Below, piece by piece: positions 36,427-48,920 of a stretch of DNA of 64,000 bases. Position 1 is the stretch's first letter. Each line of letters opens with the position of its first letter. The translations under genes were made by a program, and so were the position numbers. Origin of the DNA: Streptacidiphilus sp. 4-A2 (GTDB taxonomy: Bacteria; Actinomycetota; Actinomycetes; Streptomycetales; Streptomycetaceae); the NCBI GenBank assembly GCA_014284505.1, contig JAAFYY010000001.1, positions 2,852,001-2,916,000 on the forward strand, read 5' to 3'. The notes beneath the pieces were generated by a model, which made no database searches, was not told the DNA's origin, and was given only the letters and a program-made list of their open reading frames with translations.

Positions 36427-36901
36427 CGCCCGACGAGGCACGCGAGCTGGTCACCCGGATCGAGGAACAGGAGCGCCGCCTGGTGCTGCCCGCTTCGGCA
36501 ACGACGACGCCTGGCAGCTGGGCACCCGGCTGGTCGAGCTGGCCCGGGCCCGGAACGCCGCCGTCACGGTCGGCATCCGCCGCAACGGCCGGCAGCTCTT
36601 CCACTGCGCACTGCCCGGCACCTCGGCGGACAACGACGCGTGGATCCTGCGCAAGGCACGCACCGTGGACCGCTTCGGACACGCCTCCTACCTGGTCGGG
36701 CTGCGCTACGTGGCCCAGGGCAGCACCTTCGAGCAGAAGTCCCGCCTGGACCCGGACACCTACGCCGCCCACGGCGGCGCCTTCCCGGTCACCCTGGACG
36801 GGACCGGCGTCATCGGCACCGTCGCCGTCTCCGGCCTGACCCAGGCCCAGGACCACGAGTTGGTCGTCGCCGCGCTGCGGGAGCACCTCGGACAGACCTG
36901 A
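36423..36901 (+). CDS. UPF0303 / heme-degrading-domain-like protein
   Basis: About 159 residues of the UPF0303 (DUF336/HbpS-like) family: N-terminal EARELVTRIEEQERRLVLP, then WQLGTRLVELARARNAAVTV, GRQLFHCALPGTSADNDAWI, KARTVDRFGHASYLVG and a glycine-rich end (GAFPVTLDGTGVIGTVAVSG). Function in sugar operons is unclear. Translationally coupled (ATGA) to the Gfo/Idh gene. One frameshift near 36495: restoring a base in CGCTTCGGCAACGAC context rebuilds ARFGNDDAW. Confidence 0.85.
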
Positions 36902-36903
36902 GC

Positions 36904-36995
36904 GGGACGGCCCGGCATGGGAAGCCCCGGTATGGGAAGGCCCTGAGCGGGAAGGCCCGCTGTGGGAAGGCCCACTTTGGGAAACCCGGGAGCGG
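36904..36995. repeat. Degenerate tandem repeat, about 15-17 bases
   Basis: Five to six imperfect copies of a unit like gggaaggcccgctgt follow the UPF0303 stop codon and reach the DUF3052 stop. The region lies between convergent genes. Confidence 0.75.
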
Positions 36996-37005
36996 GCGGG
37001 GGAAG

Positions 37006-37391
37006 TCAGCGGCCGATGTGCTCCAGTCGGCGGAACCTGGCGCCCGACCAGGCCTGGTCGATGGAGACAAGGCTCACGCCGTGCCAGCCGATACCGGTCA
37101 GGGCCGGCATCAGGACGTCACGGCTCAGGTCCGAGACGCCGTTCTTGCGGTAGGCGATCCACACCTTGGTGGCATCGGTCAGCGGGGCCAGCAGGCCCGG
37201 GGCGTCGTGGTGCAGTTGGTCGAGGCTGTCGGCGAAGAGCACCAGGACGTCCGGCACGCCGGGTCCCGGCTCCTGGACGACGGTCACCCGCTCCGGCAGC
37301 TCTGCCAGCAGAGGGGTGCCGGGGCGGCGTTGATGACGGTCGCGGTCGAACCGGGCTTGATCCCGAGCTTTTCGGCGGCTGTCTTCGGCAT
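37006..37391 (-). CDS. DUF3052-family protein
   Basis: About 128 residues starting MPKTAAEKLGIKPG, a hallmark of DUF3052, then ERVTVVQEPGPGVPDVLVLF, ATKVWIAYRKNG and the C-terminal DVLMPALTGIGWHGVSLVSI with FRRLEH. The family is widespread in actinobacteria with unknown function. One frameshift near 37318. No clear operon partner. Confidence 0.88.
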
Positions 37392-37735
37392 GGTCGGTGA
37401 CTCCCTCGGGTTGTGCGCTCAGCCGGCTGCCGCTCGGTCCATGGTTGCGATGCTAGCCACGGCCGGGCGGATACCGACCGTACGACATGACGCACGGGGC
37501 TTGTGGAGTGATCACCGCGGCGCGTACCTGTCCGTGGCCGGTGTCCGCCCGGCTAGATGTACGGCACTCACCCGCAGACGGGGTTCCCGGCGGCCCCGCC
37601 CCGTCGGCTGTCATCCAACTCCGTGTTTCCGTAGGGCGCTTGCGCGATCTCTGGACTTCCCCCGGCGCGCTCGTACAACGGTGCCCGCTCACCTACTGGT
37701 ACTGACCAGTAGGCACGAGAACGGGAAGGACCCCG
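37392..37735. other. Divergent intergenic region with palindrome at its right end
   Basis: A 344-base gap between the DUF3052 gene (minus) and the SGNH hydrolase gene (plus). Apart from the 20-base palindrome at 37693-37712 I see no gene or RNA. Confidence 0.5.
37693..37712 (+). promoter_or_regulatory. Perfect 8-4-8 palindrome upstream of the SGNH hydrolase
   Basis: CTACTGGT-actg-ACCAGTAG, 23 bases upstream of the start codon. Its arms ACTGGT and ACCAGT equal those of the DasR dre site, but the CTAG centre is replaced, so only 12 of 16 consensus positions match. A TetR-type operator is an equal alternative. Position suggests repression of the downstream gene. Confidence 0.7.
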
Positions 37736-38609
37736 ATGACCCTCACCAAGACCGCCGGAGTCGCGGCCGCCGCTGCGTCGCCCTCACCGCGGCGCTGGCC
37801 CTGGCCGGCCCCGCCCAGGCGTCCGTAGCCGGAGGCAGCTATGTCGCCCTCGGCGACTCCTACACCGCCGTGGGCACACTGACGGACCCGGCCCCCGGCA
37901 CACCGGCCCTGTGCTTGCAGGATGTCGACAACTACCCCCACAACGTGGCCCGGAGCCTCGGGCTGCAACTCGACGACGCCAGCTGCGCCGGCGCGGAGAC
38001 CAGTGACATGACGACCGCTCAGTCGTCGGATTCACCAGCGCAGTTCGATGCGCTGACGCCGTCCACGTCGGTGGTCACCCTGGGCATCGGAGGCAACGAC
38101 AACAACACCTTCATCACCGCCGTCGCCGGCTGCGAGGCCATCGACGCACTGGACGGGTTCAACATCGGCTCCCGTGCGCGGCCGTCTACGGGTCGACCTT
38201 CACCAACGCCATCGCCTCGGACGAGGCGAACATCGCCGGGGCCCTCCAGCAGATCCACCAGCTCTCGCCGCAGGCCCAGGTCTTCGTCGTCGGCTACCCG
38301 GACATCCTGCCGCAGAGCGGCAACTGCTGGCCGCAGCTGACCCTCACCACCGAGGACACCCGCTACCTCAACAGCGTCGAACTGGCCCTCGACTCCATGC
38401 TGCGGACCGCCGCCCAGGACAACGGCGCCACCTACGTGGACACCTACACCCCGAGCATCGGGCACGACGCCTGCCAGAGCGAGTCCAGCCGCTGGATCGA
38501 GCCGCTCGTCCCCGGCAGTGCCTCCGCGCCGTTCCACCCGAACGCGGCCGGCCAGCAGCACACCGCCGCAGACGTCGAAGCCGCGTTGCAGGCCGCCGGC
38601 ATCGGCTGA
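37736..38609 (+). CDS. Secreted SGNH/GDSL-family lipase or esterase
   Basis: About 291 residues, exported (signal peptide with CVALTAALALAGPAQA). SGNH blocks in order: YVALGDSYTAVG with the nucleophile Ser, LDDASCAGAETSDM with the Gly, TLGIGGNDNNT with the Asn, and the C-terminal FHPNAAGQQH with the catalytic Asp/His region. Cysteine spacing resembles the Streptomyces extracellular lipase (SCO1725-like) group. Two frameshifts (near 37780 and 38180), each needing one base. The ATG is preceded by GGAAGGA. A palindrome just upstream suggests specific control. Confidence 0.88.
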
Positions 38610-38826
38610 GAGGTCGGGCCCGGCGCCCACCCAAGCAACTCCCACCCCGCCCGGTGCCACCGGCCGAGCGGGGGCTGCGCCATGTCCGGAGGCCAAGACC
38701 CCTCGGTGGCAGGGACCTTGCCGTCCTCGACGCCACGGCCGCCCGCTAGACTCGGCCCTATCCCCCTTCGCTCATCTTGCATTCTCATCCGGCAAGGCGA
38801 TGCCCGCACCCACCACGGAGCTGACG

Positions 38827-39597
38827 ATGCAAGCAGTCATCGACCACATCGAAGAGCGGCGGAAGGTGTACGAGAAGCACGACTTCTTCGTCACGCTGCT
38901 GGCGGACGAATCGCTTTCCGGTGAGCAGCGCCTGGCATGGGCGCCGAGCGTCGTCCCCTTCATCATGGGCTACTCGGATCTCAACAAGTACGTCTTCCGC
39001 AAGGGCGAGGGCGACGCCGGTCTGGATCCCCTGCAAGCCCTGCTGAATGCTCACACCTACGAGGAGGACTTCCACTGGCAATGGATGCTCAACGACCTGG
39101 AGAAGCTCGGGGCGGACAGCCGGATGCCGCTGTCCGACGCCACCCGCGTGCTCTGGGGAGCGGAGTTTGCGCATTCCCGGCGGCTGTGCCTGGAACTCGC
39201 GGCGCTTGCCGCCGGCGCGCCCGCATACGCCGTTTTTGCGATGGTGGAGGCCGTCGAAGCGGTCTCCGTGACCATCTTTGAACACTGCCGGGGAATCACT
39301 CTGCGGGACGGCCAGGAATGTGAGTTCTTCGGCACGAAACACTATGCCGCCGAGGCGTCGCACAGCATCAAGTCGCCGGAGGTCGAGCAGTCGAGCCTGC
39401 CGCTCCTCGACGGCCTTCAGCGCGTCGAGGCGCTGTCGATGGCGGACCGGGCGTTCTCACTGTTCGACGAGTGGTCCGACGGGCTCCTCCAGTTCGCGGC
39501 CGGGAACCGGGTGAATGCCGACACCTATGCGCGGGCGATACAGCAGAGCAAGGATGCCTGGCCGGAGGACATCGACTCCCTCACATTCGAGTTCTGA
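38827..39597 (+). CDS. Heme-oxygenase-like fold protein, possible diiron oxidase
   Basis: An intact, nearly all-helical protein of 256 residues. His and Glu residues lie in helices in a pattern suited to a dinuclear metal site: HTYEEDFHWQWM near residue 75, WGAEFAHSRR near 114, VEAVEAVSVTIFEH near 141, and KHYAAEASHS near 170. This resembles the heme-oxygenase-like (TenA/HDO) superfamily, but I could not assign ligands with certainty. An ATG at 38800 in frame is an alternative start; the one used has GGAG at better spacing. Base composition is somewhat lower in GC than in the neighbours. It is monocistronic. Confidence 0.6.
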   Translation: MQAVIDHIEERRKVYEKHDFFVTLLADESLSGEQRLAWAPSVVPFIMGYSDLNKYVFRKGEGDAGLDPLQALLNAHTYEEDFHWQWMLNDLEKLGADSRMPLSDATRVLWGAEFAHSRRLCLELAALAAGAPAYAVFAMVEAVEAVSVTIFEHCRGITLRDGQECEFFGTKHYAAEASHSIKSPEVEQSSLPLLDGLQRVEALSMADRAFSLFDEWSDGLLQFAAGNRVNADTYARAIQQSKDAWPEDIDSLTFEF

Positions 39598-39711
39598 CTC
39601 CCCCGACTCCCCTGACTCCCTGGTCCGGCCGCCGAGCGCGCGACGGTGTGTCCGCGCTGCCCGGCGGCGCCCCCCGGGCGGCGCGCTCGGGGCGGTCCGG
39701 ACGGGCGGCGG

Positions 39712-41142
39712 TCAGCCCCGGTAGGTCTCCAGCAGGCGCAGCCACACCTCGCTGATGGTCGGGTAGGCGGGGACGGCGTGCCACAGGCGGCTGATCGGCA
39801 CCTCACCGGCCACCGCGACGGTGGCGGAGTGCAGCAGTTCGGCCACGCCGGGGCCGACGAAGGTCACGCCGACCAGGACTTCGCGGTCGAGGTCGACGAC
39901 CGCCCGGGCCCGGCCCCGGTAGTGGTCGGCGAAGAGCGAGGCACCGGCCACATCGCCGATCTCGTAGTCCACGGCGCGTACACGCATCCCCTGCGCCTGG
40001 GCCTCGGCGAGCGTGAGGCCGACCGAGGTCGCCTCCGGGTCGGTGAAAACGACCTGGGGAACAGCGAGTCGGTCTGCGGTCGCCCGGCTGCGTCCCCACG
40101 GCTGGAGGTCCAGCTCCCGGCCGGCCGCGCGGTCGGCGATCACGCCCCCGAACACCCGGCCCTGGTACTTGCCCTGATGGGTGAGCAGGGCGCGGTGGTT
40201 GACGTCCCCGGCCGTGTAGAACCACTCGCCGGGCACGCCGACGGCCAGTCCCGTGTCGTCCGTCTCGATCCACTTCCCGGGCTCCAGCCCGATCGTCTCC
40301 AGTCCCAGATCGCCTGTCGCGGGCCGGCGCCCGATGGCGAAGAGCACCTCGTCCGCGGTCAGCGTGCCCTGTTCGCCGAGGTCGAGCACCACCTCGCGCC
40401 CGGGCTCACGGGAGACCCCGGCGACCTGGACGCCGAAGCGCACCTCGACCCCGGCTGCCTTCAGCCCCTCGGTGACCAACTCGCCCGCGAAGGGCTCCAT
40501 CTGTGCCAGCAGGGCAGTGCCGCGGACGAGCAGCGTCACCCGACTGCCGAGCGCGGCCCAGGCGGTGGCCATCTCCACCGCCACGACACCGCCGCCGACC
40601 ACGGCCAGGCGCGCCGGGACCTCCGCGGCACTGGTCGCCTCCCGGCTCGTCCACACCTCTGCCTGCTCGATCCCGGGCAGGTCGGGCAGCGCCGCGCCGG
40701 TACCCGTGCAGACCGCCACCGCGTGCCGTGCCTCCAGCACCCGCCGTGACCCGTCCGGCGCCTCCACCTCGACCTGCCGCACGCCGCTGATCCGCCCGTG
40801 CCCGCGCACCAGCTGGATTCCTGCCGACTCCAGCCATGCCACCTGGCCGTCGTCGTGCCAGTGCGATGCGAAGTCGTCGCGCCGCCGCAGCACCGCGGCC
40901 GGGTCCAGCGGACCGGTCACCGCTTCCCGCGCTCCGGCCAGTCGGCGTGCCTCACCGAGCGCCGCGGCCGGCCGCAGCAGCGCCTTGCTGGGCATGCACG
41001 CCCAGTAGCTGCACTCGCCGCCCACCAGTTCGTGCTCGACGATCGCCACGCTCAGCCCTCCGGCTCCGGCGCGGTCCGCCAGGTTCTCCCCCGTCGGCCC
41101 CGCGCCCAACACGATCAGATCGAATGTGTCCACCGTGCTCAT
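39712..41142 (-). CDS. FAD-dependent pyridine nucleotide-disulfide oxidoreductase
   Basis: An intact flavoenzyme of 476 residues, class I disulfide reductase type (mercuric reductase / dihydrolipoamide dehydrogenase relatives). FAD motif DLIVLGAGPTGENLADRA at residues 8-25; redox pair GGECSYWACMPSK near 41-53 (Cys-x4-Cys); NAD(P) motif LAVVGGGVVAVEMA near 180; FAD motif 2 WFYTAGDVN near 320; dimer-interface active-site His-Glu WHAVPAYPTISE near 455. The second redox-cysteine pair and the His are all kept, so it should be active; the disulfide substrate is unknown. Confidence 0.92.
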   Translation of the reverse strand: MSTVDTFDLIVLGAGPTGENLADRAGAGGLSVAIVEHELVGGECSYWACMPSKALLRPAAALGEARRLAGAREAVTGPLDPAAVLRRRDDFASHWHDDGQVAWLESAGIQLVRGHGRISGVRQVEVEAPDGSRRVLEARHAVAVCTGTGAALPDLPGIEQAEVWTSREATSAAEVPARLAVVGGGVVAVEMATAWAALGSRVTLLVRGTALLAQMEPFAGELVTEGLKAAGVEVRFGVQVAGVSREPGREVVLDLGEQGTLTADEVLFAIGRRPATGDLGLETIGLEPGKWIETDDTGLAVGVPGEWFYTAGDVNHRALLTHQGKYQGRVFGGVIADRAAGRELDLQPWGRSRATADRLAVPQVVFTDPEATSVGLTLAEAQAQGMRVRAVDYEIGDVAGASLFADHYRGRARAVVDLDREVLVGVTFVGPGVAELLHSATVAVAGEVPISRLWHAVPAYPTISEVWLRLLETYRG

Positions 41143-41325
41143 CCTCGGCCTCCGCTGTTCTCGTCCTCTATACCGGCCTGTGTGCCCCCGGGGTGACCGA
41201 CCCTCAGTCTCCCAGGCCCGGCGGCCCCGATCAGCATCCTCCGCTTCTCCAGGGCCGCGCCCCGAATCCTACAGTTGATACGTCAACTATAGTGTGCGGC
41301 GACAGACCACCCAGGGAGGCACACA

Positions 41326-41631
41326 ATGGACCAGCGCGTGACGGACAACCACGACCGTTCGCGGTTCGAGGTGTTCGACGGCGAGGAGTTCGCCGGCTTC
41401 GCCGAGTACCAGCGATCCGGCGACGAGATCGCCTTCACCCACACCGAGATCGACCCGCGCTTCGAAGGGCACGGACTGGGCGGACTCCTGGCCCGGACCG
41501 CCCTGGACAGCGCCCGGGAGGAGGGGCTCGCCGTCCTGCCGTACTGCCCGTTCATCCTCGGCTGGATCAAGAAGCACCCGGACTGCACGGACCTGGTTCC
41601 GGCGTCCAAGCGCGCACAGTTCGACCTGTAG
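41326..41631 (+). CDS. Small GNAT-type N-acetyltransferase domain protein
   Basis: An intact 101-residue protein consisting only of the short GCN5-like domain: FAGFAEYQRSGDEIAFTHTE, then the CoA-binding loop RFEGHGLGGLLARTAL (the R/Q-x-x-G-x-G motif), LAVLPYCPF and WIKKHPD. This matches the YjdJ/NATD1-type minimal GNAT family. Target unknown. The start has GGGAGG upstream. Confidence 0.9.
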   Translation: MDQRVTDNHDRSRFEVFDGEEFAGFAEYQRSGDEIAFTHTEIDPRFEGHGLGGLLARTALDSAREEGLAVLPYCPFILGWIKKHPDCTDLVPASKRAQFDL

Positions 41632-41766
41632 CCGTCCAACTTCACGCCGGGGAAGGTTCCATGGAGCAGCGCCGCCGGGCCGGACACCCGCGACTGCTCG
41701 CTTCGTACGCCGGGGCCGTGCTCCGCACCTGCGGTCGGCGGGGCACGGCCCCCACAGCGGGGTTCG

Positions 41767-42605
41767 TCAGCCCCCGGGCGCACCGCGGTGACCGTGAAGT
41801 AGTCGAGCAGGCCGTCCTGGAAGGCCCGCAGGAAGTTGCGGGGCCAGGTGCCCGGTTCCCAGGTCCGGGCCAGCCAGCGGTCCCAGCCGGGCCACACCGA
41901 GGCCCCGATCGAGGCGGGGCGGACCTCGGCCAGTCCGGCCCGTTCGAGGCTGCCGACCAGCGCGGGGATGCTGTGCGCGACGTCCAGGCCGTCGGCGAAC
42001 GTGTCCAGCAGTTCCGCCAGCCGCCCGGCCGCGGCCGGATCGGCGCCGGGGACGAAGAAGCTGGCGACGACGACAGTGCCGCCGGGACGCAGCACGCGTG
42101 CGGCCTGCCGCGCGAACGCGTCGAGGTCGCGGAAGTGCTGGGCGGCCTCGACGCTGTAGACGCAGTCGAACTCGCCGTCACCGAACGGCATCTCCTCGGC
42201 GGCACCACGTGCGAAGCGCAACTGCCCGGGGCGGCGGGCGAGCAGCCCGGCGTTGCGCCGGGCGGCCCGTTCGAGCTGCTGCGGATGGATGTCCATGCCG
42301 GTGACCTGGGCGAACCCGAACTCCTCAAGCGCCATCGCGGCGCCGGCCCCCAGCCCGCAGCCGACCTCCAGGGCCTGTCGCCCGGCGGTGGGCGGCAGGA
42401 CGCCGAGCACCTGGCGGTAGAGGGCCTGCTGACTGGCGATCCGGTCGGCTTCGGTCAGTGGCCGGTCGAGGTCGATGCCCTGCCAGTGGCCGAAGTTGAT
42501 GAACCCTCCGCCGAACAGCGACAGCGAGCCGAGATCAGCCGGACCGTACGTCTCCTGGACCGCGGGCGGGATCGGGTGCTGCGCCGCCTCGGAACGCCGC
42601 GTCAT
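41767..42605 (-). CDS. Class I SAM-dependent methyltransferase (small-molecule type)
   Basis: About 279 residues. N-terminal ETYGPADLGSLSLFGGGFIN, then ALEVGCGLGAGAAMALEEFG as SAM motif I, TGMDIHPQQLE, the acidic FDCVYSVEAAQHF and RVLRPGGTVVVASFFVPG. This is the sarcosine/dimethylglycine-, sterol- and EryG-like branch. The ATG at 42605 has GGAGGTG upstream and is preferred to two upstream ATGs. The natural stop is at 41767 if one G is restored in the run at 41774-41778, giving the tail VRPGG; as written, the frame runs on about 480 bases into unrelated sequence. Confidence 0.87.
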
Positions 42606-42750
42606 CTGCGCCACCTCCATGATGAAGAGCGCGCCGCCGCTCGGCGGAGCGCACACTCAGGTATCGGCGCTTTCCGCCCCCCGCACAAGACCCACGGCGG
42701 GTGACGTCGCGTCGGCCCCTCTGACCGGCGCCCGCCGATATCCTCCCTCT

Positions 42751-42794
42751 CGACAGCCCGACAGCCCGACAGCCCGACAGCCCGACAGCCCGAC
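42751..42794. repeat. Octanucleotide tandem repeat (cgacagcc)
   Basis: Five and a half exact copies of cgacagcc, about 25 bases upstream of the GNAT gene start. Its copy number could vary by slippage. Confidence 0.9.
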
Positions 42795-42818
42795 GACCCG
42801 GCGAACAGGACGACCGCT

Positions 42819-43326
42819 TTGACCGACTGGAAACCCCGCCGAGCCCCCGCCGACATCGCGCGTCCGCGCATCAACCTCGCGCGTTCGACACCCGCCCGAG
42901 GCCGACCTGGTCGAGCCCTGCGCACCGATCCCGCCTGGATCGACGGCCTGTCGCTCGTCGCCACCAGCCAGGACAGCGGCGGGACAGCGTGCCCGTCGGA
43001 CACGCACTGCTGACCGCTGCCACATCGGCGACACCCCGGCCCTGTGCCTGGCCCCGGTCGCGGTGCTTCCCAGGCTCCAGCGCAGCGGCGCCGGCGCCGC
43101 TGCCGTCCGCGCGGCCCTGGACGCCGCCAGGAGCCTGGGCGAACACAGCGTCGTCGTCCTCGGCCATCCGGCGTACTACCCGCGGTTCGGCTTCACCCGC
43201 GCCTCCATCCACGGCATCAGCCTGACCATCGACGTCCCGGACGAGGCCCTGATGGTCCTGGCCCTCGACGACTCCCGCCCGCTGCCCAGCGGCACCGTCC
43301 ACTATGCCGCGCCCTTCGGGATCTGA
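42819..43326 (+). CDS. GNAT-family N-acetyltransferase (YhbS-like), frameshifted
   Basis: About 169 residues in three frames: ALRTDPAWIDGLSLVATSQD, then VGHALLT, LAPVAVLPRLQRSGAGAAAVRAAL (acetyl-CoA loop with Q-R-x-G-x-G), LGEHSVVVLGHPAYYPRFGF and the C-terminal LMVLALDDSRPLPSGTVHYA. This is the YhbS/YhfO type of acetyltransferase. Breaks lie near 42985 and 43020-43060. The start is a guess (TTG at 42819); no good ribosome site is visible. It converges with an AraC-domain remnant. Confidence 0.75.
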
Positions 43327-43381
43327 CGCCCTGATCCACGCGAGCCCGGCCACCCGCCGGCGGTCGAGCGGGCGTACTCGG

Positions 43382-43738
43382 GATCTTCGCCGTCGTGTCC
43401 GGCCTGGTCTCGAAGTGCGCGGGCCGCCCGACGTGCCGCAGCAGGAACTGCCCGGCCGAAACGGTGCACTCGCTGCGCCCGTGCGGGCCGCCCGTGTTCC
43501 ACGCACCGCGCTGCACGTCATACGGCCGCACGACATCCTCGATCCCGTTGAGCGGGCCCTCGGTCCGGATGGCCGACGCACCGCTGAGATCGGTGATCGC
43601 CACATCGCCCACTTGGTGGGGCACGGCTCCTGACCCGCCTGACACATGGATCCACCGGCTGTGCTCCCCGGACACCGCTTGTGCGAAGCGCGGAAGCGTG
43701 CCATCTTTATAAGAGTTAACTCGCATAACGAAAGTCAT
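43382..43738 (-). pseudogene. AraC-type N-terminal (ligand-binding) domain remnant
   Basis: An open frame of about 119 residues resembles the sensor half of AraC-family regulators: QVGDVAITDLSGASAIRTEG, EDVVRPYDVQRGAWNTGG, then ECTVSAGQFLLRHVG and PAHFETRPDTTAKI. It stops there: no helix-turn-helix domain follows before the neighbouring GNAT gene. The first codons (MTFVMRVNSYKDG) are unusually AT-rich and contain the palindrome GAGTTAACTC (43713-43722), so the true upstream end may also be lost. Either a truncated gene or a rearranged fusion point. Confidence 0.5.
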
Positions 43739-43759
43739 ATATCGTGATTGGAGAGTCCC

Positions 43760-44215
43760 ATGGCAGACGTCTCGGTGGTCGGCCCGGCCGACGGTGAGTC
43801 GATCCAGCTCGGCCCGACCCGGATGCGGATCCTGGAGGACGGCTCGAACACCGGGCACCGGCTCGGCATGGGCGAGATCACCCTCGCGCCGCACACCGAG
43901 GGCCCGCCCCAGCACCGCCATGCCCGGCACGACGAGGGGTTCTATGTCGTGTCCGGCCGCGCGCTTCACCGTCGGCGAGAGCGTCCACGACGCCCCGGCC
44001 GGGACGCTGGTGATGGTCCCGCCGGGCGCGCCGCACACCTTCGCGAATCCGACCGATCAGACCACGGTCATCCTCAACACCTTCACCCGGACCTCTACGT
44101 CAACTACTTCCGGGACCTGCGCGACATGATCGCCGGCGGGCAGCCACTGACGCCCGAGTCCACGATCCAGGCGATGAGCCGCTACGCCACCGAACCGGCC
44201 ACCGACTTCGCCTGA
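43760..44215 (+). CDS. Cupin-domain protein, frameshifted
   Basis: About 152 residues, one cupin barrel. Motif 1 has metal-ligand histidines in PPQHRHARHDEGFYVVSG and motif 2 is APAGTLVMVPPGAPHTF. The C-terminal helix pair has VNYFRDLRDMIAGGQPL. Small cupins of this type isomerise or dioxygenate small molecules or simply bind metal. Two single-base breaks near 43960 and 44090. It starts 22 bases from the AraC-domain remnant, in divergent orientation, and precedes a hydrolase/exporter pair on the same strand. Confidence 0.85.
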   Translation: MADVSVVGPADGESIQLGPTRMRILEDGSNTGHRLGMGEITLAPHTEGPPQHRHARHDEGFYVVSGRALHRRRERPRRPGRDAGDGPAGRAAHLRESDRSDHGHPQHLHPDLYVNYFRDLRDMIAGGQPLTPESTIQAMSRYATEPATDFA

Positions 44216-44343
44216 CCTACGGGCGCGATGCCTGTTCGCAGCGTGCCTGTTCGCACTACGCCCGTGCCACCGGCCCGTGCCACCAGCCCGCCCCGGGCCG
44301 ACAGCTCGCCGCCCGGAACCCGTCGAACAAAGAGGCGCACACC

Positions 44344-45140
44344 ATGACCACTGTCACGCATCACCTGGACCCGTCCGGGATCGGCCCGGCCGAGGTCTCC
44401 GTCACCGGCTTCGGGGGGACGGCCGTTCCTGCTGCTGCACGGCGGCGCCCGGCCCGCAGTCGGTGACCGGCTTCGCCGAACAGTTCGCCGCCGCCCACCC
44501 GGTGCAGGTGCTGGTCCCGACCCATCCGGGCTTCGGCGGCACCGCCCGGCCCGAAGCCCTCGACTCCGTACCCGGTCTGGCCGCGCTCTACCTGGAACTG
44601 CTCGACCGGCTGGACCTGACCGACGTCACGGTGATCGGCAACTCGATCGGCGGCTGGATCGCCGCGGAGATCGCCCTGCTCGCCTCGCCGCGGGTCAGCG
44701 GCATCGTCCTGATCGATGCGGTCGGCATCGAGGTACCCGCCCACCCGGTCGCCGACTTCTTCGCCCTGAGCATGGACCAGCTGCTCCGGCTCAGCTTCCA
44801 CGACCCCGCCCCGTTCCGCATCGACCCGTCCACCCTCCCGCCGGCGGCGCAGGCGCCGCGGCGGGAACCGCGCCGCGATCGCGGTCTACGCCGGAGCGGC
44901 GATGAGCGACCCCACCCTCGCCGGGCGCCTGGGAACAATCGCGGTCCCCACCCTGGTGCTGTGGGGCGAGAGCGACGGGATCGTGGACATCGAGTACGGG
45001 CGCGCCTACGCCGGGGCCGTCCCGCTGGCCCGCTTCCAGGTACTGCCGGCCACCGGCCACTCCCCGCAACTCGAAACCCCCGGCCAGGTCATCGACGCGA
45101 TCCTGAGCAGCGGCGGCACCGACGGCACCGCCGCGGGCCG

Positions 45141-45144
<4 letters not shown>
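44344..45144 (+). CDS. Alpha/beta-fold hydrolase
   Basis: About 267 residues: LLLHGGAGPQSVTGFAEQFA (oxyanion region), VLVPTHPGFGGTARP, nucleophile elbow VIGNSIGGWIAAEIA, acid residue in LWGESDGIVD, and the catalytic His in LPATGHSPQLE. All three catalytic residues are present. Two frameshifts (near 44425 and 44855) need single bases. Its stop overlaps the ATG of a drug-exporter gene (ATGA), so hydrolase and exporter are co-translated; the hydrolase may act on the exported compound. Confidence 0.87.
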
Positions 45145-48514
<3,370 letters not shown>

Positions 48515-48920
48515 AACTCCCCATTCCAGCTGTGCTGTTCGGATGTCTGCCGATGAAGCCGGCCGGCTGCGCCGGTTCAGGGGTCGCGGAGGTGGCCTGG
48601 AGCGGGGCAACGGGCACCCGCTCGCTCAATCGTGCCCCATGCCATGGCCACCCGGCAGGCCGAGCTGTTCCGGGGAGCCCCAGCGGGGGTGCGGCAGGGC
48701 TCCCCGCCGCGGGCGCCCGGCTTGCGGGTCGGCCGCACCGGTGCTGCCGGCCGCGGAGCGGCGCATCGACAGCGGCGGAACGGGGCTGGCGCGGTCGGCG
48801 GCGGTTCGAGGGCAACCGCGGCTCATCGGGCGGCGGCGATCACCGACGACGCGCCGTCGGAGCCCCGTGTGCAACCTTGGAGAGGTGGGCGGGAAGACCG
48901 CCCACGGGAGAGGAGTGGCC
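48515..48920. other. Divergent intergenic region, no gene seen
   Basis: A 406-base gap between the aldo/keto reductase (minus) and a small basic protein gene (plus). Open frames here lack any family resemblance. No operator or promoter could be assigned. Confidence 0.45.

Noticed and set aside
41283..41767. C-terminal extension of the methyltransferase down to 41283
   Set aside because: It overlaps the intact GNAT gene on the other strand and arises from one missing G; the natural stop is at 41767.
42605..42794. CRISPR array suggested by the regular cgacagcc repeat
   Set aside because: Unit is 8 bases with no spacers, so it is a simple tandem repeat. No CRISPR array or cas gene was seen anywhere in the window.
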